NCBI GenBank assembly: GCA_018969295.1
Contig: JAGWYN010000048.1
Span: 1 to 31,491, forward strand
Direction of reading: 5' to 3'
From: Chloroflexota bacterium
GTDB lineage: Bacteria; Chloroflexota; Anaerolineae; Caldilineales; Caldilineaceae
DNA: 31,491 bases
The stretch's first letter is position 1; each line of letters starts with the position of its first letter. The position numbers and the translations under genes were made by a program. The notes under the pieces are model-generated. The model was not told the origin of the DNA. It worked only from the letters and a program-made list of their open reading frames with translations, and searched no databases. Below are positions 25,396 to 31,491 of this stretch, piece after piece.

Positions 25396-26340
25396 TTAAG
25401 AATAGCGGATTCGTGGATTGAGCCAGCTGTACAACAGATCTGCCCCCAGGTTGGCCAGCGCATACATGGCAGCTGCTGCCAATGTCACCGCTTGCAGCAC
25501 AGGAATATCTCGTGTGCTGATCGCCTGGAGCATCAACCGGCCCATGCCAGGATAGGCAAAGACATTCTCGACCAGCGCGGCACCGCTGAGCAACCAGCCC
25601 ACATTGAGGGCGACCACGCTGATCGTCGGCAGCAGCGCGTTGCGCAGCGCATGGCGCAAGATGGCCGTCAGGTCAGGAAGCCCTTTGCTTTTGGCAGTCC
25701 GCATGTAATCGCTGCGCATCACTTCGATCAGGCTGCTGCGTGCATGCCGGGAGACATGGGCCAACGACCCCAAAGCCAAAGTCAGCACCGGCAACACAAG
25801 GAACTGCGCAGATTCCCATAGATTGGCGTCAGGGGCGATCAGACTCGCAGCAGGCAGCCAACGCAGCCAGGAAGAGAGAAGAATGATCAAAAAAATGGCC
25901 ATCACAAAGGGAGGGAACGAGAGGGCAAACAGGGTAAAAAACGTGATGCCCTGATCGATCCACCCGGCCCGATTCAACCCCGAGAGCACACCCAAAAAAA
26001 TGCCCAGCGGCATGGCCACCAACAGTGCAGCCATGCCGAGCACCAGCGAATTCCACACACGTTGCGCCAGCAGAGGGCCCACAGCCACATTCGACACCAA
26101 CGATTCCCCCCAGTCGCCGCGCACAATGCCGCTGACCCAATCGAAGTAACGAATGTACGCTGGCCGATCGAGCCCCAACCTTGCACGCAGTGCCTGCAAG
26201 ATTTCCGGGGTGGCCTGTTTGCCAAGAATCATCTGCGCAGTATCGCCCGGGACGATCTCCACCGCAGCAAAGACCAGCAGCGAGATCATCGCCAAAGTAA
26301 AAAACATCAAAATCAGACGACGTACCACAAACTGGCCCAT
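25396..26340 (-). CDS. ABC transporter permease, DppB/OppB/NikB type
   Basis: The 314-residue protein starts MGQFVVRRLILMFFTLAMIS and continues with FAAVEIVPGDTAQMILG, the classic opening of DppB-type permeases. About six membrane helices follow. The EAA coupling loop reads DYMRTAKSKGLPDLTAILRHALRNALLP, and the end has FAYPGMGRLMLQAISTRDIPVLQ. It pairs with the DppC-like protein encoded 35 bases downstream. It starts 13 bases after the arsM stop, so arsM and the transporter are probably on one transcript. The substrate is unknown: peptides, nickel chelates and other small molecules all fit this family. Confidence 0.93.
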   Translation of the reverse strand: MGQFVVRRLILMFFTLAMISLLVFAAVEIVPGDTAQMILGKQATPEILQALRARLGLDRPAYIRYFDWVSGIVRGDWGESLVSNVAVGPLLAQRVWNSLVLGMAALLVAMPLGIFLGVLSGLNRAGWIDQGITFFTLFALSFPPFVMAIFLIILLSSWLRWLPAASLIAPDANLWESAQFLVLPVLTLALGSLAHVSRHARSSLIEVMRSDYMRTAKSKGLPDLTAILRHALRNALLPTISVVALNVGWLLSGAALVENVFAYPGMGRLMLQAISTRDIPVLQAVTLAAAAMYALANLGADLLYSWLNPRIRYS

Positions 26341-26353
26341 CAGCGTGCTGCCT

Positions 26354-27136
26354 TCATGCCGGACAAAGAAAGGGCTTCACAGCGGTGATCCGTGCACTGT
26401 ACAGTTGTGGCATCCCCGGCTGAACCGGCACAATCTCAGCCGCAGACCGTTTGTCGGCCACGACAATTTCGACAAAACCTGCCTGCCGCATCAGCTCCAT
26501 GTAGTCGTCTACGTCGATCGCGCCAGTCACACACTCGGCCCAGCAAGAGAGGTCAGCACGCAACTCTGGGCTGAATCCCCCTTCCGTCACGATGTCGCTG
26601 ACCGCAAGCCGTCCCCCCGGGCGCAATACCCGAAACGCCTCGCGAAAGACCGCAGGTTTGTCTGGCGACAGGTTGATCACACAGTTGGACATCACCACGT
26701 CGACGCTGTTGTCCGCGACCGGCAACGCTTCGATTTGCCCCTGACGAAACTCAATATTGGCAACCCCATCATTTTCTATGTTTGCACGGGCTTGTGCCAA
26801 CATGGCAGGTGTCATATCGACTCCGATCACATGGCCTTCCACTCCCACCTGGCGTGCGGCCAGGAAGCAGTCAATCCCACCGCCGCTCCCCAGATCCAGC
26901 ACATGCTCCCCAGGTTTCAAACTGGCGATCGTCACCGGATCCCCACACCCCAACGACAGGCCGGTCACATCCACCGGCAACCCTGCAATCGACTCCTCCC
27001 CGTAGAGAACCAGTGCGTTGGAACTGCTCCCACACCCCTCTTCTGGCCCACAACAGCTCCCATGATTTAAGGCGATCGCACCATAGCGTCCTTGGACAAC
27101 TTCGTGGATCAGGGTCAACTCGATTGCTTCAGCCAT
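26354..27136 (-). CDS. arsM: Arsenite S-adenosylmethyltransferase ArsM
   Basis: ArsM methylates arsenite using S-adenosylmethionine, giving methylated and finally volatile arsenicals. The 260-residue protein begins EVVQGRYGAIA-type sequence and has Cys28-Cys29 and Cys35 (SCCGPEEGC), then Cys64 in LSLGCGDPV. The AdoMet motif is DLGSGGGIDC at 81-90, and the ArsM blocks VIGVDMTPAML, VMSNCVINLSPDK and DLSCWAECVTGAI follow (Cys152, Cys198, Cys202). The conserved cysteines needed for arsenic binding thus appear present. GGAGAAG sits 8 bases before the ATG. It is separated from the tRNA genes by a terminator hairpin and runs straight into the permease genes. No arsR or arsB is nearby. Confidence 0.93.
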   Translation of the reverse strand: MAEAIELTLIHEVVQGRYGAIALNHGSCCGPEEGCGSSSNALVLYGEESIAGLPVDVTGLSLGCGDPVTIASLKPGEHVLDLGSGGGIDCFLAARQVGVEGHVIGVDMTPAMLAQARANIENDGVANIEFRQGQIEALPVADNSVDVVMSNCVINLSPDKPAVFREAFRVLRPGGRLAVSDIVTEGGFSPELRADLSCWAECVTGAIDVDDYMELMRQAGFVEIVVADKRSAAEIVPVQPGMPQLYSARITAVKPFLCPA

Positions 27137-27174
27137 TTCGTTCTTCTCCAGTCTATCGAAACAAATTCACTGGC

Positions 27175-27213
27175 ATACAAAAGACCCGGCGAGAAGGTAT
27201 ACGCCAGGCCTTT
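27175..27213 (-). terminator. Intrinsic terminator after the tRNA cluster
   Basis: On the minus strand, AAAGGCCTGGCG (27213-27202) pairs over 12 bases with CGCCGGGTCTTT (27191-27180), counting two G-U pairs. The loop has ten bases and a short T-run (TTTTGT) follows. It lies between the tRNA-Arg gene and arsM. Confidence 0.65.
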
Positions 27214-27235
27214 GTGAATTTCCTACAACATTTTT

Positions 27236-27312
27236 TGGCATCCCCGAGAGGACTCGAACCTCTGGCCTCTTGGACCGCAACCAAGCGCTCTAATCCACTG
27301 AGCTACGGGGAC
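27236..27312 (-). tRNA. tRNA-Arg (anticodon GCG)
   Basis: The minus strand folds into a full cloverleaf: acceptor GTCCCCG/CGGGGAT (first pair G-U), D arm GCTC/GAGC, anticodon arm CTTGG-TTGCGGT-CCAAG, T arm AGAGG-TTCGAGT-CCTCT, discriminator G and an encoded CCA (27238-27236). Loop positions 34-36 are GCG, which reads the arginine codon CGC. A20 and C35, the usual arginine identity bases, are present. Most bacteria use ACG (inosine-modified) for this box, so a GCG anticodon is unusual. Confidence 0.93.
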
Positions 27313-27359
27313 CTATGCGTTTGATCTGTCAGCAAGTGTCTGTCTCCCCAGGCAAACAT

Positions 27360-27455
<96 letters not shown>

Positions 27456-27478
27456 ACATTGTTTGCTTGTGCAGTCGC

Positions 27479-27568
<90 letters not shown>

Positions 27569-27640
27569 AAGTGGGCTGAACCTGTTCCATCACCGCGCCT
27601 GCTCGACACATTTTTGCCAACCGATCTACCTACTCTGAAG

Positions 27641-27670
27641 AGTATACATGCAGACGGCAGCGTATGTCAA
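27641..27670 (-). promoter_or_regulatory. Strong sigma-70-type promoter for the tRNA cluster
   Basis: On the minus strand TTGACA (27670-27665) is followed after 18 bases by TATACT (27646-27641). Both boxes are near-consensus, and the predicted start lies about 65 bases before the first tRNA. Confidence 0.75.
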
Positions 27671-27695
27671 ATAACGATTGTCTGGGGGGCACATT

Positions 27696-28652
27696 TCAGC
27701 TGGGCAGCTCCGGGCGCTGGCTGGGTTCAGCAGACATCTCGGCAGACAAGGCAGCAATCACAGCGTCTGGTTCTTCCTGCTGAAAATTGTGGCCAGCCCC
27801 CGGCAGCACAGTCAGGTGTGCGTGGGGAAGCAGCGCAGCCAAGGCCCGCCCGTTTTCAAGGGGTGCAAGGAGGTCCTGCTCTCCCCAAAGCACCCTCGTC
27901 GGAATTGTACAGCCCGCAAGCCGCGCCGCCACTCTCTTCTGCTGTGCAGGCAGCCAGGTTGCCAGCGACCGCAGCGTACGCAAAAAGGCCCGCTGCTGCT
28001 TTTTGCTGTGCACCCGCTCGTTGACCCGTCTATACAAAAAATCGCGCTCCGCCTGGGGCAGCCCATCCAGGTCACGATAGAACGGGCGCAGCGACTCGTA
28101 GGCAGCCTGGGGGTTCTGGCGCAGACGGCCATACCACCACTCCCCGAGCCCAGGCAGCTGCAGAGACAAGGCCGCCAGCGACCGCCTCCGCTCGCGGGCC
28201 ACCACCCCCCCCGCCAACAACAACAGCCGCTCGACCCGGCCTGGCTGTTCCAGCGCCAGCCACTGCACCACCATCGCGCCCAACGAATGCCCTACTCCTA
28301 CACAACGTTCAATCTGCAGCACATCGAGCAGTTCCAGCAGCACCCCAGCATACCAGGGCACCGTGTAGGGGGCATCCGGTTTATCGCTGCGTCCGAAGCC
28401 AGGCAGGTCGACAGCCAGCAGACGGCGCTGCGCGGCCAGCGCCGGCAACACCCGACGCCAGGTGTCCGCCTCATCGCCCAACCCATGCACCAACAACAGC
28501 GGCACATCCCCTCGGGCAGATTCTCCGCTGTCGTATAAAAACAGGGTCAGCCGGGTCTGGGGAAGCTGCACCCTACGTGCAAACGGCGCCAATTCTGGAA
28601 GCACATCCATCAGGGTGTCGGACATGGAGGAAGTATGGGCATTGTTCATCAT
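27696..28652 (-). CDS. Alpha/beta-fold hydrolase
   Basis: The protein (about 318 residues) has the alpha/beta hydrolase order. LLLVHGLGDEADTWRRVLPAL holds the oxyanion region, and VDLPGFGRSDKP follows. The nucleophile Ser lies in GHSLGAM, the acid Asp in LWGEQDLLAPL and the His in LPGAGHNFQQEEPD. It resembles esterases and C-C bond hydrolases of the BioH/MhpC type, but the substrate is unknown. No signal peptide is seen, so it is cytoplasmic. Several in-frame starts exist (28721, 28652, 28649, 28625) and none has a good ribosome site. 28652 is a compromise. It sits between the CDP-alcohol phosphatidyltransferase gene and the tRNA cluster, whose promoter lies just after its stop. Confidence 0.85.
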   Translation of the reverse strand: MMNNAHTSSMSDTLMDVLPELAPFARRVQLPQTRLTLFLYDSGESARGDVPLLLVHGLGDEADTWRRVLPALAAQRRLLAVDLPGFGRSDKPDAPYTVPWYAGVLLELLDVLQIERCVGVGHSLGAMVVQWLALEQPGRVERLLLLAGGVVARERRRSLAALSLQLPGLGEWWYGRLRQNPQAAYESLRPFYRDLDGLPQAERDFLYRRVNERVHSKKQQRAFLRTLRSLATWLPAQQKRVAARLAGCTIPTRVLWGEQDLLAPLENGRALAALLPHAHLTVLPGAGHNFQQEEPDAVIAALSAEMSAEPSQRPELPS

Positions 28653-28702
28653 CGGTTGAGCGGCCCCCCCTAACAGGTGGAGAAAGCCACTTTTCTCCCT
28701 TC

Positions 28703-28831
28703 TCAGCACAACTGTTCGCATCGCTGAAAATTTTCACGCCTCTTTGTTGTCAGACTGTCCAGTCGCAGTTCAGACTTGCGGCTCAGGTGGCCGTGCAGGG
28801 AATCGGCAAGGTCGCTGGCGGCGATCTCCAT
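28703..28831 (-). CDS. Possible small protein of 42 residues
   Basis: A frame from ATG 28831 reads MEIAASDLADSLHGHLSRK and ends QRCEQLC. It starts 16 bases after the phosphatidyltransferase stop and runs towards the hydrolase gene. Third codon positions are GC-rich in the first half, as in nearby genes, but not in the second half. The ribosome site is weak. I recognise no family. It may be a real small gene or chance. Confidence 0.22.
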   Translation of the reverse strand: MEIAASDLADSLHGHLSRKSELRLDSLTTKRRENFQRCEQLC

Positions 28832-28846
28832 CCAATCGGCCGGCGT

Positions 28847-29455
28847 TCAGCCGCTGAAAAACCGGTACGCCCACCAGAGACGCTGCACGACAGTCACATA
28901 CACCAGCAACGCCAGCAGCAGCAAAAGCGGGAAGAGGCCAGCAGGCCAGAGCAAGAACAACAGATAAAAAAGAATCGTCTCGGCCCCTTCGATCAGGCCG
29001 GGGGGCATGGTGACAGCGGTGACAGTCGCCGACGAGACAGCCCCCCGCTTGTACAGCAGCGTCGAGAGCACCGACCAGGAGAGCACATTGAGGACATAGG
29101 AGGTCAGCAGCAACACCAAGGCCCACAGATGGTGGAAGGTGGGCGCAGCAGCGACCAGCCCCACAGGAATCGCCAGATAGACCACAAAATCCAACACCAA
29201 ATCCAGATAGCCGCCGAAGTCACTCTGTTTGTGGTGCAGCCGGGCCACCGCGCCGTCCAGCCCATCCAGAAGACGGTTGGCCAGCCACAACACCAGCGCC
29301 CAGCCGTAGGCCTGCTGCCAGCCGGCCCAGGCCGCCAGCAACCCGACCCCCAGCGCAACCCAGGAGATCTGGTTGGGATGCACAGAAGCTGGCCAGTGCC
29401 TGACCACCCTTTCCAGCAGGCGATCTTTGTATTTGCGCAGGGCGTGGTCGCGCAT
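28847..29455 (-). CDS. CDP-alcohol phosphatidyltransferase family protein
   Basis: The 202-residue integral membrane protein has the complete family signature DG-x2-AR-x8-G-x3-D-x3-D in DGAVARLHHKQSDFGGYLDL followed by VLD. Several hydrophobic helices follow. Family members transfer a phosphorylated head group from a CDP-linked donor to an alcohol, making phosphatidylglycerol phosphate, phosphatidylinositol phosphate and similar lipids. The acceptor here cannot be deduced. ATG 29455 with GAGGAG close upstream is preferred to a TTG five codons earlier. The gene follows serS but is separated from it by a strong terminator hairpin, so it may have its own promoter or depend on readthrough. Confidence 0.88.
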   Translation of the reverse strand: MRDHALRKYKDRLLERVVRHWPASVHPNQISWVALGVGLLAAWAGWQQAYGWALVLWLANRLLDGLDGAVARLHHKQSDFGGYLDLVLDFVVYLAIPVGLVAAAPTFHHLWALVLLLTSYVLNVLSWSVLSTLLYKRGAVSSATVTAVTMPPGLIEGAETILFYLLFLLWPAGLFPLLLLLALLVYVTVVQRLWWAYRFFSG

Positions 29456-29469
29456 CGCTCCTCGATCCA

Positions 29470-29516
29470 AACAAATTGAGGCTGGCTCTGCCTACCCGGT
29501 GGGCAGAGCCAGCCTT
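29470..29516 (-). terminator. Intrinsic terminator after serS
   Basis: A 14-bp perfect stem (29479-29492 with 29502-29515) with a nine-base loop lies just after the serS stop. On the minus strand it is followed by TCAATTTGTTTGG, a T-rich tract. Confidence 0.8.
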
Positions 29517-29520
29517 CGGG

Positions 29521-30810
29521 TCAGAGCGCCGGCTGGATCCGCTCCAGCCCCCCCATATACGGGCGCAGGGCCTCCGGCACGATGACCGATCGGTCTGGCT
29601 GCTGGTAATTTTCGAGCAGAGCGATCACCATGCGCGGCAAGGCCAGCCCGGAGCCGTTCAACGTGTGGACATACTCCGGTTTTTCCCCTTCGGCTTTGCG
29701 GTAGCGGATGTTGGCGCGCCGTGCCTGGAAGTCCCGGAAAAACGAGCAGGAGCTGCACTCCAGCCATTCCTGCGAGCCCGCAGCCCACACTTCGATATCG
29801 TATTTGAAGGCAGCCACAAAGGAGAGGTCGCCCGTGGCAATGGCGATCCGGCGGTAGGGCAGCCCAAGCCGCTCACAGAGCACCTCGGCATTGCGCGTGA
29901 GTGCTTCCAGTTCGGCACGGCCCGTGCCCGGCTCGACAAATTTGACCATCTCCACCTTCTGGAACTGGTGTACACGCTTGATGCCCCGCACATCTTTGCC
30001 CGCCGAAACCTTTTCACGGCGAAAACAAGGGGTGTTGGCCACATAAGAGACCGGCAATCGCCCCGGTTCAAGGATTTCGTCGCGGAAGATATTGGTCACC
30101 GGCACCTCGGCGGTCGGAATCAGCCAGAGATCTTCTTCGGCGTCGCGATAGAGCGCCTCGCCAAATTTGGGCAGATTGCCGGTGCCCACCATCGACTCTG
30201 AACGGACCATAAAGGGCGGATAGATCTCCGTATAGCCATGTTCGGCGACATGGACGTCGGTGAACCAGTCGATCAGCGCGCGCTGGAGCCGGGCCCCTGC
30301 CCCTTTGAGCAGATAAAAACGGCTGCCGGCAATCTTGACCCCTCGTTCAAAATCAATCACGCCCAGCTGGGGGCCAAGCTCCCAATGAGGCAGTGGAGTG
30401 AAGTCGAAGGTCGGAAGCTGCCCCCATTGTTTGACCACAACGTTGCCGCTCTCGTCGGGTGCCACCGGCACATCAGGTTCCGGCAAATTCGGGATGCGCA
30501 GCATGGCATCTTGAAAGGCCTCTTCGACCGAACGAAGATCGGTGTCCAGCTGCTCGATGGTCTTCCCAATGGCGGCCATACGTTCTTTCAGGGCCTCCGC
30601 AGCGGCAGCCTGCCTCTCCCGAAAGAGCCGACCGATCTCCTTGGATCCGCTGTTGAGCTCAGCCCGCAGGGCTTCTACCTGGCTCAACAGCTGGCGGCGC
30701 TGCTGGTCAAGCTGAAGTGCGCTCTCCCAGGGAGCGTCCTCGGCGTTGAGGCTGCGCATCGCAGCGGCCAGTTCATCGCGGTGTTCACGCATCCAACGGA
30801 TATCCAACAT
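29521..30810 (-). CDS. serS: Serine--tRNA ligase SerS
   Basis: SerS charges tRNA-Ser with serine and is also used for tRNA-Sec. The 429-residue protein starts MLDIRWMREHRDELAAAM. It has the long antiparallel coiled-coil arm (about residues 25-100) that holds the tRNA's long variable arm, and then a class II catalytic domain with IPTAEVPVTN, motif 2 around TPCFRREKVSAGKD, HQFQKVEMVKF and motif 3 LNGSGLALPRM. All landmarks are intact. The ATG at 30808-30810 has AGGAAA upstream. A T-box leader and a strong promoter precede it. Two tRNA-Ser genes lie about 2 kb downstream on the same strand but in a separate unit. Confidence 0.97.
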   Translation of the reverse strand: MLDIRWMREHRDELAAAMRSLNAEDAPWESALQLDQQRRQLLSQVEALRAELNSGSKEIGRLFRERQAAAAEALKERMAAIGKTIEQLDTDLRSVEEAFQDAMLRIPNLPEPDVPVAPDESGNVVVKQWGQLPTFDFTPLPHWELGPQLGVIDFERGVKIAGSRFYLLKGAGARLQRALIDWFTDVHVAEHGYTEIYPPFMVRSESMVGTGNLPKFGEALYRDAEEDLWLIPTAEVPVTNIFRDEILEPGRLPVSYVANTPCFRREKVSAGKDVRGIKRVHQFQKVEMVKFVEPGTGRAELEALTRNAEVLCERLGLPYRRIAIATGDLSFVAAFKYDIEVWAAGSQEWLECSSCSFFRDFQARRANIRYRKAEGEKPEYVHTLNGSGLALPRMVIALLENYQQPDRSVIVPEALRPYMGGLERIQPAL

Positions 30811-30849
30811 ACGGTTTCCTGCCTTTCTGCCCCAATTCACCCGCTACGC

Positions 30850-31086
30850 ACACAAAAAGCCCTTCGCCTGTTCAGGACGAAGGGTCTCGTGGTGCCACCT
30901 GATTTTGTAGCAGCCAAAACAGCTGCCACCTCGTTGCCTGATAACGGCAGGGTGCCGCCCAGCCATTGCCTGCTGGGGATTCAGGAGCTGCTAAGTCTGA
31001 CGTGCCCAGCTGCCTTGCACCAGCCGGCAACTCTCTGAAATGGGACGCTCAGCTCATGGTCTCCATCGCCATCTTTTTATCCTTTG
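30850..31086 (-). ncRNA. T-box riboswitch leader of serS
   Basis: The minus-strand leader has the T-box sequence AGGTGGCACCACG (30900-30888). It is followed by a terminator stem CCCTTCG/CGAAGGG (30884-30860) and CTTTTT. Stem I features are present upstream: CAGAGAG (31037-31031) and the GGCTGGTGCAAG stretch (31025-31014). Serine codons AGC and UCC occur next to each other at 30989-30984, where the specifier is expected, but I cannot fix which one is used. Uncharged tRNA-Ser would pair with the specifier and the T-box, prevent the terminator and switch on serS. Confidence 0.85.
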
Positions 31087-31091
31087 ACATT

Positions 31092-31120
31092 ACCATACCA
31101 CCCTTGAAAAGCGTTGTCAA
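31092..31120 (-). promoter_or_regulatory. Promoter of the T-box/serS unit
   Basis: TTGACA (31120-31115) is separated by 17 bases from TATGGT (31097-31092) on the minus strand. The predicted transcript start at about 31086 gives a leader of about 275 bases before the serS ATG. Confidence 0.75.
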
Positions 31121-31127
31121 GCGTTGA

Positions 31128-31274
31128 TCAGGGCTGGTCTACTTCACAAAGAGCGTGTCGTGTCTGGGGTTCCGTCAAGCCTAATGTGATGAATACGCAT
31201 GCCCCTTCTTTCCACCAGCGCCATGCGGTCTTGTAGCTGATCCCTGGTTTCTCGGCGTATGCGCTCAGTTTCAT
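31128..31274 (-). pseudogene. N-terminal remnant of an IS607-type serine recombinase (TnpA)
   Basis: The 48-codon frame starts MKLSAYAEKPGISYKTAWRW and then WKEG, the MerR-like DNA-binding start of IS607 TnpA proteins. After residue 23 the similarity stops and the rest (ACVFITLGL onward) is unrelated, ending at a TGA 8 bases upstream of the serS -35 box. The catalytic serine recombinase domain is gone. The sequence upstream of the ATG has been replaced by an IS982-type fragment. Confidence 0.65.
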
Positions 31275-31280
31275 GAGGAA

Positions 31281-31491
31281 TATTTCGTGATGCTGTTTCG
31301 CTTGTTGGGCGATAGTGCCAAAGAGCGCAACGAAGACAACATCTATATCATTGACAGTCTACCGGTCATCGTTTGTGACAATTACCGGGTTCGTCGCTGC
31401 AAACTCTATCGAGATGAGGCTTATCGCGGCTATCAAGCCAGCAAGAAGCGCTACTTCTATGGACTCAAGATTCACCTGGTCGTCACCAAAG
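31281..31491 (+). pseudogene. IS982-type transposase, 5'-truncated (runs off the window)
   Basis: The frame reads DNIYIIDSLPVIVCDNYRV, then RRCKLY and YRGYQASKKRYFYGLKIHLVV. This is the core of IS982 transposases, including the first catalytic Asp in IDS-P. The usual roughly 90 N-terminal residues are missing: before about 31281 the frame continues into sequence antisense to the IS607 remnant. The 3' part lies outside the window. The element is therefore probably broken at its left side. Confidence 0.7.

Noticed and set aside
27614..28538. Plus-strand frames covering the alpha/beta hydrolase gene
   Set aside because: They are antisense to a gene with a complete Ser-Asp-His triad and show no family pattern.

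Overview
The window looks like a chromosomal piece of a GC-rich bacterium, most likely a Chloroflexota member of the Caldilineae/Anaerolineae type. This is inferred from gene content and style: lipoproteins with long Thr/Pro/Ala linkers after the lipobox cysteine, an ArsA-like ATPase with a C-terminal Hsp20-like domain, a BtpA-family protein, an M29 aminopeptidase and a DUF3048 lipoprotein. No rRNA or other taxonomic marker was available to confirm it.

Layout. (1) Positions 1-2100 are a graveyard of mobile DNA: the 5' end of an IS4-type transposase, an IS66 N-terminal fragment, a second tiny IS66 fragment, an internally deleted IS3-type element that keeps both terminal inverted repeats, a fragment of a DNA methyltransferase and a 16-bp direct repeat. 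(2) Two plus-strand genes follow: an orphan family-3 solute-binding lipoprotein and katG. (3) From about 5390 to 30810 every protein gene is on the minus strand. Read in the direction of transcription these are: serS behind a T-box leader; a CDP-alcohol phosphatidyltransferase; an alpha/beta hydrolase; three tRNA genes (Ser-TGA, Ser-GCT, Arg-GCG); arsM; two peptide/nickel-type ABC permeases; a P1B-like ATPase; a family-5 binding protein; a BtpA-family protein; an M29 aminopeptidase; an ArsA-like ATPase; proA; a class IV aminotransferase; a DUF3048 lipoprotein; a large LysM protein; an O-antigen-ligase-like membrane protein; lipA; an M20 peptidase; a YbaK-type deacylase; tsaB; and rimI. (4) Positions 31128-31491 again hold broken transposon genes (IS607 and IS982 types).

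How the genes work together. Short gaps and overlaps suggest several transcription units. TsaB, RimI and the YbaK-like deacylase belong to translation and tRNA quality. The DUF3048 lipoprotein, the LysM protein and the O-antigen-ligase-like protein look like a cell-envelope unit. ArsM, two permeases, the P-type ATPase, the binding protein, BtpA and the aminopeptidase look like an uptake-and-processing or metal-handling unit. This transporter has no ATP-binding subunit in the window. ProA and the aminotransferase overlap by ATGA.

The points most worth a second look are the P-type ATPase whose Cys-Pro-Cys is replaced by Phe-Gly-Phe, the LysM protein with an internally duplicated Asp-loop plus helical module, the tRNA-Arg with a GCG anticodon, and the miniature IS3 derivative. 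I found no CRISPR array, prophage or clearly new defence system.
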